Positions 45,626-55,511 of a stretch of DNA of 64,000 nt are shown piece after piece. Under the pieces are notes generated by a model that saw only the letters and a program-made list of their open reading frames with translations, searched no databases and had not been told where the DNA came from. A program made the position numbers and the translations under genes. Positions within the stretch are counted from its first letter, which is position 1. Each line of letters opens with the position of its first letter. Origin of the DNA: Gaiellasilicea sp963811885 (GTDB lineage Bacteria; Actinomycetota; Thermoleophilia; Gaiellales; Gaiellaceae); the NCBI GenBank assembly GCA_963811885.1, contig CAWETB010000014.1, forward strand, positions 186,001-250,000, in the 5' to 3' direction.

Positions 45626-46339
45626 AGCGCGCGCTGCTCGTGCTCGCGATCGCCGCCGCCGTCGCCGGCTTCGGCCCGTCCACCGCGAGCGCGGGCACCG
45701 AGTGCGAGGGCCTGGTCGTCTGCATCCCGGTCAAGGGCCCGTGGGTGCAGGTGCCGGGCGGCGGCACGCCGACCTACTACCAGCTCTCCTGCCCGGGCCG
45801 CGGCCAGATCATCGGCGGCCTCGACGCCGACCGCGCCGGCCCGCTCGAGCTCTCGTTCCTCGGCACGCTCGGCGGCCCGGTCGGCCCCGGGCGTGACGAC
45901 GAACCGCTCGGCCGTCTTCGTCGCGCGGACGACGCGCTCGCTGGCGAGCTTCCGGCCGCTGCTCGGCTGCATCCCCACCAGCGGCGGCGGCGGGCGCGCA
46001 CGCACGTCGTACGAGCCGAAGCGGAAGCTGACGGCGGCCGCGCCCGGGCCGGTGGTCGACGCGACGATCCGGCGCGTCAAGAACATCCGCCTGAAGGACA
46101 CCCCGAGCGAGCGCGCGACCTACGCCTGCCTCTCGGGCGAGCGTCTGCTCGCGTACTCGAGCGCAGTCGCCTTCCGCCAGAACAAGCCGCTTGCGCTCAG
46201 CGCCCTCGGCTCCGTTCGCGCGACGCCACGGCGGGCGGGCAACCGCGTCGTCGTCAATGTGCGCTCCGGGATCACGCGGCCGCCGAACGTCCGCGTCGAG
46301 CTGCAGATCCACGCGATCTGCGTGAGAGGGCCGAGTTGA
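45622..46339 (+). CDS. Secreted protein of unknown function between two BatA-like genes; one frameshift
   Basis: About 238 residues with a Sec signal peptide (VKRALLVLAIAAAVAGFGPS, cut after TASAG). Mature part has TECEGLVVCIPVKGPWVQVP, several scattered cysteines (LSCPG, LLGCIP, YACLSG, HAICV) that could form disulfides, and a basic middle. An extra base near 45890 breaks the frame after GGPVGPG. I do not recognise the family. Overlaps of 4 nt on both sides lock it into the MoxR/VWA operon, so it is probably a surface client or partner of the two VWA proteins. Confidence 0.7.
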
Positions 46340-47298
46340 GCTTCGCGACTCCGTGGCTGCTGCTCGGACTGCTGCTGCTGCCGCTGCTCGTGCTCGCCTA
46401 CCGCAGGCTCGAGCGGCGGCCGAGCAAGTACGCCGTCCGCTACACGAACGTCGACGTGCTCGCGGGCGTCGTCGGCAGCACGCGCTCCTGGCGACGGCAC
46501 GCCGGCCTGGCGCTCTTCCTGCTCGCACTCGCGGCGCTGCTCGTCGGCTTCGCGCGGCCGAGCATGATGCGCCTCGCCGACCGGGAGGAGGCGACGATCG
46601 TGCTCGTGATCGACGTCTCCGGCTCGATGCAGGCGGAGGACGTCGAGCCGACGCGGCTCGAGGCGGCGCAGCGGGTCGTCCGCGGGTTCATGAAGGACCT
46701 GCCGAAGCGCTTCAAGGTCGGCGTGGTCGCGTTCTCGGAGACCGCCGAGGTGGCGGCGCCCGCGACCGACGACCGGCAGCTCGCAATCGACGCGATCGAC
46801 TACCTCTACCCGCAGCGCGGCACCGCGATCGGCGACGCGATCGCGCGCGGCGTCGAGGTGGCGCGGGCCGCCGACACCGGCGAGGGCGGCGTCGCACGAC
46901 CCGCCGCGATCCTGCTCCTCTCGGACGGCTCGCAGACCGAGGGGATCCTGCTCCCGCAGGAAGGAGCGGCGCGCGCGAAGTCGTTCAAGATCCCGGTCTA
47001 CACGATCGCGCTCGGCACGCCGGAGGGGATCGTCGAGTTCAACCGCTTCGGCGGCACGAGGATCATCCCCGTCCCGCCCGACCCGGCGACGCTGCGCCAG
47101 ATCGCGACGTCGACGGGCGGCCACTTCTACGAGGCGGAGAACGTCAACGACCTGCGCGACGCGTACGACAAGATGGGCTCACTCGTGAGCAAGGTGGAAC
47201 GGAAGCAGGAGGTGACGTTCGCATTCCTCGCGGGCGGCCTCGTGCTGCTGCTCGCCGCCGCCGCGGTCGCGGTCGTCACGTTCCCGAGGCTGCCGTGA
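46336..47298 (+). CDS. VWA-domain membrane protein, BatA/BatB-like (second copy)
   Basis: A 320-residue paralogue of the other VWA protein in this operon. Start is TTG in a TTGA overlap: LSFATPWLLLGLLLLPLLVL. MIDAS is complete: VLVIDVSGSMQAEDVEPTRL, PQRGTAIGD and LLLSDGSQTEG. The C-terminus is a membrane helix ending FPRLP, like FGRLP in the first copy, showing recent duplication. Two VWA subunits suggest a hetero-complex in the membrane. Intact. Confidence 0.92.
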   Translation: MSFATPWLLLGLLLLPLLVLAYRRLERRPSKYAVRYTNVDVLAGVVGSTRSWRRHAGLALFLLALAALLVGFARPSMMRLADREEATIVLVIDVSGSMQAEDVEPTRLEAAQRVVRGFMKDLPKRFKVGVVAFSETAEVAAPATDDRQLAIDAIDYLYPQRGTAIGDAIARGVEVARAADTGEGGVARPAAILLLSDGSQTEGILLPQEGAARAKSFKIPVYTIALGTPEGIVEFNRFGGTRIIPVPPDPATLRQIATSTGGHFYEAENVNDLRDAYDKMGSLVSKVERKQEVTFAFLAGGLVLLLAAAAVAVVTFPRLP

Positions 47299-48374
47299 GG
47301 TGGCTCGCACCGCTCGCCGCAGCGGCGCTGCTCGCGGGCTGCAACGGCGGCGGTGACGACGAGTCGACGCCTGCCACGACCGCCACGCAGACGGTCACGG
47401 TCCGTGAGTCGACGCCCACCGAGACGGCCGCCGCTCCCGACCGGGCCGGCTCGCTCGCCGCTGCGGTCACGCGCGTCCTCCCTTCCGTCGTCAACGTCCA
47501 GACGTCGTCGTTCGGCGGCGGCAAGGGCGAGGCGTCGGGCGTGATCCTGCGGCGTGACGGGCTGATCCTGACGAACAACCACGTCGTCGAGGGCACGACG
47601 GGGATCACGGTCTCCTTCAACGACGGCGTCCACACGAAGCCGCTGAAGGGAACGGTGATCGGGACGGCGCCGGAGCGCGACCTCGCCGTCGTGCGCGTCA
47701 AGGCGAACGACCTCGTCCCGGTCGCGCTGGCGCAGTCGTCAGGGCTCCGGCTCGGAGACGTCGTGATCGCGATCGGCTTCCCGGCGGGCCTCGGCGGCCC
47801 CACCGTCACGTCCGGGATCGTCTCCGGCCTCGATCGCACGATCGAGGGCCCGAACGGCGACCTGACGGGTCTGCTGCAGACCGATGCGGCGATCAACCCG
47901 GGCAACTCGGGCGGGCCGCTGGTCGACCGCTCGGGACGGCTCGTCGGGATCAACACCGCCGGCATCCGCAACGCCGACACCGAGAACATCGGCTTCGCGA
48001 TCGCGATCGACGAGGCGCTGCCCGTGATCGCGCAGATCAGCGACGAGCCGCCCACAACGGACAAGTGGCTCGGGATCGCGTTCAGCTCGGTCGACTCCGA
48101 GACGGCAGCCGTCCAGCTCGGGCTCGACTCGTCGACCCGCGGCGTCGCGGTGACGGTCGTCTACCCCGGTGGGCCGGCCGCCAAGGCGGACATGGCCGTC
48201 GGCGACGTGATCATCGCCGCCGACGACGTCCCGATCCGGAACGCGAACGCGCTGACGAAGCTGATCGCGCAGAGGAAGGTCGGCGACGAGCTCGATCTCG
48301 AGCTGATCGACAGCCGCGGGCCGCGGCTCGTCACCGTGAAGGTGGCCAGGAGGACCCCGGGCGCGGTACCGTAA
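47295..48374 (+). CDS. HtrA/DegP-like S1C serine protease with PDZ domain, lipoprotein
   Basis: A 359-residue surface protease. Lipobox LLAGC lies at residues 12-16, then a Thr-rich linker. Catalytic triad: histidine in LILTNNHVVEGTTG, aspartate in ERDLAVVRVKAND, serine in INPGNSGGPLVDRSG. A C-terminal PDZ domain follows (WLGIAFSSVD, VVYPGGPAAKADMAVGDVII). It probably degrades or chaperones misfolded extracytoplasmic proteins. GTG start overlaps the TGA of the second VWA gene, making protease and VWA complex one translational unit. Confidence 0.94.
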   Translation: MRWLAPLAAAALLAGCNGGGDDESTPATTATQTVTVRESTPTETAAAPDRAGSLAAAVTRVLPSVVNVQTSSFGGGKGEASGVILRRDGLILTNNHVVEGTTGITVSFNDGVHTKPLKGTVIGTAPERDLAVVRVKANDLVPVALAQSSGLRLGDVVIAIGFPAGLGGPTVTSGIVSGLDRTIEGPNGDLTGLLQTDAAINPGNSGGPLVDRSGRLVGINTAGIRNADTENIGFAIAIDEALPVIAQISDEPPTTDKWLGIAFSSVDSETAAVQLGLDSSTRGVAVTVVYPGGPAAKADMAVGDVIIAADDVPIRNANALTKLIAQRKVGDELDLELIDSRGPRLVTVKVARRTPGAVP

Positions 48375-48379
48375 GGGGC

Positions 48380-48583
48380 GTGAGCCCGCAGCGTCCCTCG
48401 GGTCGACGCTTCGCCGCCTTCCTGGTCGCGCTGGCGCTCGCCGCGAGCGCGTTCGGCGGACTCGTGCTGCCCCGTTTCGCGGACGCCGAGCTGCCAGGGT
48501 CGATGAAGGCGAAGCCGACGCTGATCAAGCAGAAGCTCCAGGACAAGCGCTGCCGCAACGAGCACGTGGACGCCGGCACCTAG
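48380..48583 (+). CDS. Small membrane-anchored or secreted protein of unknown function
   Basis: A 67-residue protein from GTG, starting VSPQRPSGRRFAAFLVALAL. One hydrophobic segment (residues 11-29), either signal or anchor, then a basic tail PTLIKQKLQDKRCRNEH. GGGG lies 2-5 nt before the start, a poor ribosome-binding site. It follows the HtrA gene by 5 nt and is probably the last gene of that operon. Not recognised. Confidence 0.55.
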   Translation: MSPQRPSGRRFAAFLVALALAASAFGGLVLPRFADAELPGSMKAKPTLIKQKLQDKRCRNEHVDAGT

Positions 48584-48623
48584 ACGCAAGCCGCACAAAG
48601 GTCTAGCGTGGCCGGAGAGCCAT

Positions 48624-50256
48624 GTGAAGCGCCGCTCTCGTCTCAGCTCTGTAGTGGCCGGCGCACTCTGCGCGCTGCTGCTGCCTAGCGTCTCCGGCTC
48701 GACGGGTTCCGCGAAGTCCGGTGGGATCTTCCGGGTCAGCTTCCAGAGCTCTGAGCCTGCAGGCGTTCGACCACATCGACCCGGCGCTCGCCTACTCGCG
48801 CGAGAGCTGGACCGCTGCTGGACACGGTCTGTGCGCGCCTGATGCGCTACCGCGACGAGCCTCCTCCTGCGGGCTACCGGCTCGTGCCGGACGTCGCGGC
48901 CGCCTTCCCGACGGTCTCGTCGGACCAGCCGGACCTATACCTTCAAGCTGCGGACGGGCTTCCGCTTCAGCGACGGCCGTCCTGTCCGAGCAGACGCCTT
49001 CGCGCAGGCGATCTACCGCACGATGGCGCCGGGCGTCGACTCGCCCGCCTACCTCTACACGCAGGCGATCGTCGGCGCCGGGGACGTCCACGCCGGCCGG
49101 ACGCCGAGGGCGGCGGGGGTGACCGCGCGCGGCAACACGCTGATCATCCGCTTCAGCCGCGCGGTGGGGAACTTCGCCGCCTGGACGACGATGCCCTTCT
49201 TCTGCGCCGTCCCACCGACGCTGCCGCCCAGCCCCGAAGGCGTACGGAGCTTCCCCGCCGCCGGCCCCTACACCATCCGCGAGTACCGGCCCAACGAACG
49301 CGTGATCGTGCGACGCAACCGCTACTACGGCGGCACCCGGACCCACCACGTCGACGGCTACGACATCGACCTCAGCGCCGGCTCACCCGACGCAAGTGCT
49401 CGACCGCATCCAAGCCGGCAAAGCCGACTGGGGCTACACCATGCCGGATGCCGCCTTCGGGTCCGGCCGGGGGTTGATCAGGAAGTACGGCATCAACAAT
49501 TCACGATTCTGGGTCACGCCGGGCCTGAGCGTCGCGACGCTGGTCTTCAACTCTTCGCGGCCGCTGTTCAGGAACAACCCTGCGCTGCGGCGCGCAGTCA
49601 ACCTGGCCCTGGAGCGGTCTCACTTCATCAACGACAAGTCGGTGTGGACGGTGACCGACCAGCTCGTGCCGCCCGGCGTGGCAGGCTTCACGGACCACAA
49701 GATCTACCCTCTCATGGGTGACCCTGCCCGCGCGAAAGCGCTCGCCGCCGTTAACAAACGCGCCGGCAAGGTCGTTCTCTACGCGCCCGACACGCCCCTG
49801 GCGATCAGCTGTGCCCAGTGCGTGTCAGAGCGCCTGGCGGAGATCGGACTCGAGGTCGAGATCCGGCCGATCGGGGAGTGGACGACGGCGTCGGCGTATC
49901 GCGGCCGGTTGGGCGACCCGGACGAGCCGTGGGACATGGCGTTCGTGGTCTGGACGCCCGACTTCGTCGATCCCTACAGCTACATCAACCGCCTGCTCGA
50001 CACGCAGGACGTCGGCGGCACCAACCTCGCGCGTTTCGACGAGCCCGAGTACATCGGACAGATGAGGCGCGCGGCGAGCCTGCAGGGTGCCGACCGCAGC
50101 AGGGCATACGCCCAGCTCGACCTCCAACTCTCACGAGATGCCGCGCCGATCGTTCCGTTCCTCGTCCTCAACGAGGCGACACTCGTCTCCGCGCGGGTCG
50201 GCTGCATGCTGCTGCGCCCGAGCCTCGTTCTGACGACCGTCTGCCTGAAACGCTAG
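48624..50256 (+). CDS. Peptide/nickel-type ABC substrate-binding protein (SBP family 5); four frameshifts
   Basis: About 543 residues. Secretion signal VKRRSRLSSVVAGALCALLL is followed by SGGIFRVSF and LQAFDHIDPALAY. Family-5 features include YTFKLRTGFRFSDGRPVRAD, AAGPYTIREYRPNERVIVRR, and FNSSRPLFRNNPALRRAVNL. Extra bases near 48754, 48823, 48948 and 49395 break the frame; removing four makes the length divisible by three. No permease or ATPase genes are adjacent, so it is an orphan receptor or a sensory binding protein. It is convergent on the SARP-type regulator, with which it shares a CTAG stop. Confidence 0.85.
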
Positions 50257-52002
50257 GGCTCCTGCACCGTCACCCAGACGAGCCCGTGCGCGGCGGCGAT
50301 CCCGGCCGGCGACCCGCCGACCTCGATCGTGGCGACGACCTCGGCCGAGGCCGGATCGATGCGGGAGACGGTGCCGTCGCCGGCGTTCGCGACCCAGACC
50401 GACTGTTGCGTCGACGGCGACGGCCACGGGCTCATCTCCGACCGGGATCTGACGCGTCGAGTACGAGCCGGGATCGATCCGCGTCACGACGTCGTCGCCG
50501 CTGCTCGTGACCCAAACCGCCCCGTGCCCGTAGGCGACGCCGGTCGACCGCCGCCCCACGCTCGCGCGGCCGATCGGCCCGCTGCGGAACGTCGCCGGGT
50601 TGAAGCGGTAGACGGTCGAGTCTCCGGAGCTGACGACCCAGAGCCCACCGCCGCCCTCGGCCACGGCCGTCGGCCTCGAGCCCGGCGAATGCTGGTCTCG
50701 ACGTTGTTGTTGCGTGGGTCGACGCGTGCCAGCGTCGCGTCGCCGAAGACGGCCCAGACCGATTCCGATCCCGGCGCGACGGCACCCGTCGGCGGAGCGC
50801 TGCTGCGTGCGGGCCACATCGAATGACGTGATCCCGCCGAGCTGCGGATCGACCCGGGAGACCTGGCCCGTGAGGCCGTGGGCGACCCAGACGGCGCCCG
50901 ACATCACCGCCACTCCGGTCGGAGTCGCCTCGAGCGTCGTCGCCGCTGTCGCGCGGAGCGTCGCTGGGTCGATCCGCGTGAGCGACTTGTCATCGAGGTT
51001 TCCCGTCCAGACCGCCCCGGCCCCGGCGGCGATCGGCCCCGGCCGGGCTCCGACGGGAATCGTCTCCACGACCCGGTTCGAGCTCGGGTCGATCACGGCG
51101 ACGGAGTTCGGCGGCGCGAGCAGCGGCTCCGACCCGTCGCGCAGCGCGACAACGACGGCCACCGTCGCGACGGCGAGCCCGACGAGGAGGGCAGCCGTCC
51201 ATACGCGTCGTCGCCGCGGCCGGCCGGCCGGCGGCGCGGCCGCCGCCGAAACCGGAGCGTCGAGGGCCGGGTCCTGGTCGAGCACCGCCCGCTCGAGCTC
51301 CTTCAGCGTCGGCCCTGGCTCGATCCCGAGGTTCTCGACGAAGGCATCGCGCGCCCTGCGGTACGCGGCGAGCGCGTCCGCCTGCCGGCCCGACCGGTAG
51401 AGCGCGAGCATCTGCTGGGCTCGAAACCGCTCCCGGTACGGATGGGCGGCGACGAGGCTCTCCAGCTCGGAGACGAGCTCGGCATGTCGGCCGAGCGCGA
51501 GGTCGGCGTCGATCCGTTCTTCGAGCGTCGACAGACGCTGCTCCTCGAGCTCGGCAGCCGCGGCGACCGCGAACGGCTCCGCCTCGAGGTCCTCCAGCGC
51601 TTCCCCGCGCCAGAGCGCGAGTGCGGCGCGAAGGGCCGTGGCGGCTTCACCGGGGCTTGTGGCGGCACGCGCCTGCCCCCGCAGCACCGCAAGCTCGTCG
51701 AGGTCGAGAGCCCCAGCGTCGACGTCGAGCACGTAGCCCGGAGGCTGCGTGCGCAGGCGTGAGCCGTCCGGGCCGAGCACCTTCCGCAGCCGGGAGACGT
51801 ACACCTGCAGTGCCTTCCGGGCCGTCTCGGGCGGCGCGTCGCCCCAGAGCTCGTCGATCAGCCGGCTCGTCGGGACGACGCGGTTGGCGTTCAGGAGGAG
51901 CAGCGCCAGCAAGGCGCGCTCCTTGTGGGGGCCGAGCTCGAGCTCGACGCCGCCGCGGTCTGCTGCGAGCGGCCCGAGCAGCTTGAAGCGGATCGAGTCC
52001 AC
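50253..52002 (-). CDS. Transmembrane SARP/AfsR-type regulator with extracytoplasmic YVTN-like propeller; frameshifts
   Basis: About 580 residues. The N-terminus is an OmpR-like winged helix (FKLLGPLAADRGGVELELG, PHKERALLALLLLNANRVVP) plus a BTAD helical domain to about residue 245 (QMLALYRSGRQADALAAYRR). After PRRRR a single membrane helix follows (residues 268-288, TAALLVGLAVATVAVVVAL). Beyond it a beta-propeller has repeats such as AAGAGAVWTGNLDDKSLTRI, GGGGLWVVSSGDSTVYRF and YGHGAVWVTSSGDDVVTRID. The layout is a one-component membrane regulator: outside propeller, inside DNA-binding. Frames break near 50812, 50690 and 50410. GTG start. Targets are likely the flanking genes. Confidence 0.82.
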
Positions 52003-52119
52003 GAGCGCAGTTTCGCGCGCGCATCGCCGCGGCGCGCTGAAACCACCACTTTGCTCCCCGTTTGGCCGTCCTTAAGCCCTGCCCGCGACGCTCGGCCGAC
52101 CACGACGGAAGGAGAAGCG

Positions 52120-53025
52120 ATGTGCATCAGGTGGACGATGGTGGCGGCGGTGCTGGCGGCGACGGTGGCAGGTGGCGCGGGGGCGACGGACGAGCCGCAG
52201 CAGGCCCTGCGGGTGGTCGCAGCCGTGGATGTGGGCGGCGCGCCGTCCGGCATGGTGGTGGCTGACGGAGACCTCTGGGTCTCGCTCGCCGTCGACGGCG
52301 TCGTCCGCATCGACCAGGCGACGAACACCGTCGTCGCCCGGATCGACCGGCCGATGGTGGGGCTGGCCGCAGGTTACGGGTCCGTCTGGGGGATCGACGT
52401 CTTCCGCGACGTGCTGCTTCAGATCGATCCGGGCACGAATCGCATCACCCGAGAGATCCCGGTCGGTGAGATGCCGACGGGCATCGCGGCCGGCTTCGGC
52501 TCGGTCTGGGTCGCGAATACGCTCGACGGCACGGTGACCCGCGTAGACCCGGTGTCCGGCGAGGCGATCGCGACCATCCCGCTCGGTACCGGTCCGATCT
52601 GGCCGGGCGGAATCGTCGCCGGTCCGCGCGGGATCTGGCTCGTCTCCGGGGACGGCAACGTCGTCAGCAGAATCGATCCGACGAGGTCCCGCGTCGCCGC
52701 GCAGTTCCCGCTGCCCGGCGCCCGCTCCCTCGCCGTCACGGGGGGCACCATTTGGGTCGGCCTGGCGAGGAGTGAGATGCTCGTGCAGATCGGGGCTGAG
52801 CGAATTCGGACCCTCCGCCTGCGCGGGTTGCGGGCCGACGGCTACGGGCCGAGGCTCGCGGGCGGCGCTTCGCTGTGGCTGGCGGTGCCGGGGCGCGTGG
52901 CCCGCCTCGGGTCGGTTCGGGCGACATTGCGTCTGCCGGTGAAGCACTTCGTGAGCGCAATCGTGGCCGGAGACAGCGTCTGGGTCGCCGACCAGACAAC
53001 GGAGCAGATCCTCCGTGTCGGCTGA
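52120..53025 (+). CDS. Secreted YVTN-type beta-propeller protein
   Basis: A 301-residue protein starting MCIRWTMVAAVLAATVAGGA, a signal peptide. The rest is a propeller of repeats with the core pattern gly-ser-val-trp-val: VADGDLWVSLAVDGVVRID, GYGSVWGIDVFRDVLLQID, GFGSVWVANTLDGTVTRVD, AGDSVWVADQTTEQILRVG. AAGGAG lies 5 nt before the ATG. It is divergent from the transmembrane SARP, whose outer domain is a propeller of the same type, so the two may have diverged by duplication or interact. Ligand unknown. Intact. Confidence 0.82.
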   Translation: MCIRWTMVAAVLAATVAGGAGATDEPQQALRVVAAVDVGGAPSGMVVADGDLWVSLAVDGVVRIDQATNTVVARIDRPMVGLAAGYGSVWGIDVFRDVLLQIDPGTNRITREIPVGEMPTGIAAGFGSVWVANTLDGTVTRVDPVSGEAIATIPLGTGPIWPGGIVAGPRGIWLVSGDGNVVSRIDPTRSRVAAQFPLPGARSLAVTGGTIWVGLARSEMLVQIGAERIRTLRLRGLRADGYGPRLAGGASLWLAVPGRVARLGSVRATLRLPVKHFVSAIVAGDSVWVADQTTEQILRVG

Positions 53026-53041
53026 CCGGATCGGGCGTGCC

Positions 53042-53437
53042 TCACTCGGCCGTGGTCGGTGCCGCGGGAGGGCGCGTGAGCCGTTCCCGCAACTCGTCCG
53101 GCACCGGAACGCTCTCACCCCGCTCGTAGTCGTAGGAGACGAGGACGCTCTTCCCCTCCGCGACGACCCGGCCGTCGGCGGTGATCTCGTGCTCGAGGTC
53201 GAAGCTCTTCGTCCCGATGCGCGAGCAGCGCGTGCGCACCTCGACGTCCTCCCCGGCCCGCAGCTCGGAGCGGAAGTCGATCTCGACGCGGGCGAGGATG
53301 AAGTCGATCAGGTCGCCGAGGACGCCGATCCGCGCCTCCTCGAGGTAGGTCGAGTAGACGGCGTTGTTGACGTGCCCCATCGCGTCGCAGTCGCGGAAGC
53401 GGACGGTGTCGCGATGGACGTAGGGGAGGTCGGCCAC
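53042..53437 (-). CDS. Acyl-CoA thioesterase, 4HBT/YbgC-like hotdog fold
   Basis: A 131-residue hotdog protein: MADLPYVHRDTVRFRDCDAM, with catalytic aspartate in RDCDAMGHVNNAVYSTYLEE and the central helix following. VEIDFRSELRAGEDVEVRT is the conserved second half. Hydrolyses acyl- or hydroxybenzoyl-CoA thioesters in characterised relatives; substrate here unknown. ATG start, standing alone in convergence with the secreted propeller gene. Confidence 0.9.
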   Translation of the reverse strand: MADLPYVHRDTVRFRDCDAMGHVNNAVYSTYLEEARIGVLGDLIDFILARVEIDFRSELRAGEDVEVRTRCSRIGTKSFDLEHEITADGRVVAEGKSVLVSYDYERGESVPVPDELRERLTRPPAAPTTAE

Positions 53438-53490
53438 GGCGACTGTCTACCACGTGGAAGATCGCCGAGGCCGCGGGCCGTCGTGAGGTC

Positions 53491-54002
53491 ATGCGACGGG
53501 CACTCGGGATCCTCATCACCGCTCTCGCGGTCGCCGCGCTCGGGAACCGCCCTCGCCGCGAGCCCGAGCGCGATCTCCGTCTCGCCCGGCTCGACCACCG
53601 GCGGCGTGGCCGCGCTGGAGCTCGTCGATCCGGTGTTCTGGAGCGGGCGCAGCGTTCCCGCGTCGAACGGCGTCTATTTCGGCTTCTGCGACCGTGGGCC
53701 GTTGCGGCCGTGCTCACTCGGGCGGGGCGCCATCGCCGCGCGGCGGCAGGCCGTCGAGCTTGCGCTCGCCACGCTCCGCGAGACCACTGCGGACGTGGTC
53801 GTCGTCGGCTTGCCCCAGTCGCGGACGCGATACGTGCTGCTCGTCTTCGAGCGCGACCTGCTCGCGGTCGCGGACATCGATCCGCTCGCCGCGACGGCGC
53901 GACCGGCTCTACGCGATGGGCGGCCTCGTCAACTCGGAGACCGAGGACAGCCTCGTCCTGGTCAGGCTACGACCGTCTCCCGGCGCACCTCGGGGTCGGT
54001 GA
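53491..54002 (+). CDS. Secreted protein of unknown function; two frameshifts
   Basis: About 170 residues with a Sec signal peptide (MRRALGILITALAVAALG). The mature part reads SPSAISVSPGSTTGGVAALE, then WSGRSVPASNGVYFGFC and CDRGPLRPCSLGRG, with two close cysteines, followed by a hydrophobic VVVVGLPQSRTRYVLLVFER. Extra bases near 53546 and 53899 break the frame, and 512 nt minus 2 is divisible by three. The last 41 nt overlap the convergent cupin gene, so the true end may be earlier. Not recognised. Confidence 0.55.
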
Positions 54003-54442
54003 AGACGTCGAGATCGTCGCGGCTCGTCGAGGAGAACTCCGAGATCACCGCGCCGTCCGGGCCGGCGGTGAAGGAGTGCAGCGGTGTCGGGCGGGATCGT
54101 GAACTGCTCGCCCGGGCGCAGGACGAGCTCGCGTCCGTCGACCCACAGGGTGACGAGCCCGCGGCGGCAGCGGAACGTCTCCTCCTTGCCGGGCGTGCCG
54201 TCGAACGGCGGATGCCGGTGCTCGGGGCACGTCTGGCCCGGGTAGAGGACGAGCTCCTTGGCGCAGTAGCGGTCGGTGTTGACGTACACGAGCACGATCA
54301 GGCCCTGCTCGCGAAGGCGCGAGAGCCCGAAGTCGGCGACCTCGATCCCGTCGCGCTCGGCGTCGGTGAGCACGATTCCGCACGCCTCCAGCTCGGCCAC
54401 CGCGTAGGCCTGCGCTGCGCGCTGCTCGTCGCGCGTGATCAC
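53962..54442 (-). CDS. D-lyxose ketol-isomerase-like cupin; one frameshift
   Basis: A 159-residue cupin. The metal-binding first motif is CPEHRHPPFDGTPGKEETFR, matching D-lyxose isomerases (His, His, Glu), and the later histidine is in AALLHSFTAGPDG after correcting an extra base near 54086. The end reads EVRRETVVA. It would convert D-lyxose to D-xylulose, which the xylulokinase of this region can phosphorylate. GTG start with GGAGG 5 nt upstream, 13 nt after the Gfo/Idh gene. Lyxose specificity is inferred; mannose and other ketose-aldose pairs are possible. Confidence 0.78.
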
Positions 54443-54455
54443 GCCGCCTCCACGC

Positions 54456-55511
54456 TCATCGGGCCCAGTCCATCGGCTCCGGCGTCGTGAACCCGGAGGT
54501 GACGGCGATCGTGCCGCCGTCGCCGGCCGACGACTCGACGGCGTTCAGGATCTCGACGACGTGGGCGGCGTGCTCGCCGGCGGCACGGTGCGGCCGCCCC
54601 TCGTCGATCGCCCGCGCCAGGTCGACGAGCGCACGGCCCCAGTCGGTCCCCTTGAACGGCTCGCGCAGCGCCGGGATCTCCGCGTACTCGCCGCCGCGCC
54701 GCTGCAGCTCGAGCGGCGAATCCGCCTGCATCCAGTCCCGCAGGTGGAACGAGCCCTCGTCGCCGTGCACCTCGATCCCGCTCTGCTTGCCCCGCCCGAC
54801 GTAGAAGCTCGCGGTCAGCCTCGTGACGACGCCGGACTCGTGCTCGAGCACGGCGACGATGAAGTCGGGTGCCGCGGGCGTGAAGGCCGTGCCGTCGAGC
54901 AGCGCGCGCTCCGGCTCGAGCGTGGTCGCGTATGCACGCACGAGCCGAACCGGTCCGAACATGGCGGTCAGGATCGTGAGCGGGTAGACGCCGACGTCCA
55001 CGACCGGCCCGACCGCGTAGAGGCTGCGCGGATCCGGGTGCCACCGCTCGATCCGGTCCCAGTTCGCCTCCGCGTAGGCGGCGCGCACGGTCCCGACGGC
55101 GCCGTCGCGCACGTGCTTCCAGAGCGTCTGCGGCGCCTCGCCGAGCAGTGTCGTCGGCGCGCTGCTGAGCCGCACGCCGTGCTCGCCGGCAAGCTCGAGC
55201 AGCCGGCGCGCGTCCTCGTATGCGAGCGCGAGCGGCTTCTCGCTGTGCACGTGCTTTCCCGCTGCGAGCGCCGCGGCAGCGACCTCGAAATGCGCCTGCG
55301 GCACCGTCAGGTTGACGACGGTGTCGACGCCGTCGTCGGCGAGCACGGCGTCCAGGTCGGCGTACGCGCGGCCGCCGTGCTCGGCGACGAGCGCCTCCGC
55401 GCGGGCGCCGTCGAGATCGGTCGCACCGGCGAGCTCGAGCTCCGGCTCGGCGCCGATCGCCGCGGCGTAGCGGTCGGCGACGTTGCCGGCGCCGACGAGC
55501 GCGAGCCTCAT
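54456..55511 (-). CDS. Gfo/Idh/MocA-family oxidoreductase
   Basis: A 351-residue NAD(P)-dependent sugar or inositol dehydrogenase. Rossmann motif MRLALVGAGNVADRYAAAIG, the catalytic lysine region in KHVHSEKPLALAYEDARRLL (EKP motif), and the C-terminal domain with GPVVDVGVYPLTILTAMFGP. Translationally coupled to the upstream TIM-barrel gene (ATGA) and 13 nt before the cupin. Probably oxidises a sugar or polyol feeding the pentose route. Intact. Confidence 0.92.
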   Translation of the reverse strand: MRLALVGAGNVADRYAAAIGAEPELELAGATDLDGARAEALVAEHGGRAYADLDAVLADDGVDTVVNLTVPQAHFEVAAAALAAGKHVHSEKPLALAYEDARRLLELAGEHGVRLSSAPTTLLGEAPQTLWKHVRDGAVGTVRAAYAEANWDRIERWHPDPRSLYAVGPVVDVGVYPLTILTAMFGPVRLVRAYATTLEPERALLDGTAFTPAAPDFIVAVLEHESGVVTRLTASFYVGRGKQSGIEVHGDEGSFHLRDWMQADSPLELQRRGGEYAEIPALREPFKGTDWGRALVDLARAIDEGRPHRAAGEHAAHVVEILNAVESSAGDGGTIAVTSGFTTPEPMDWAR

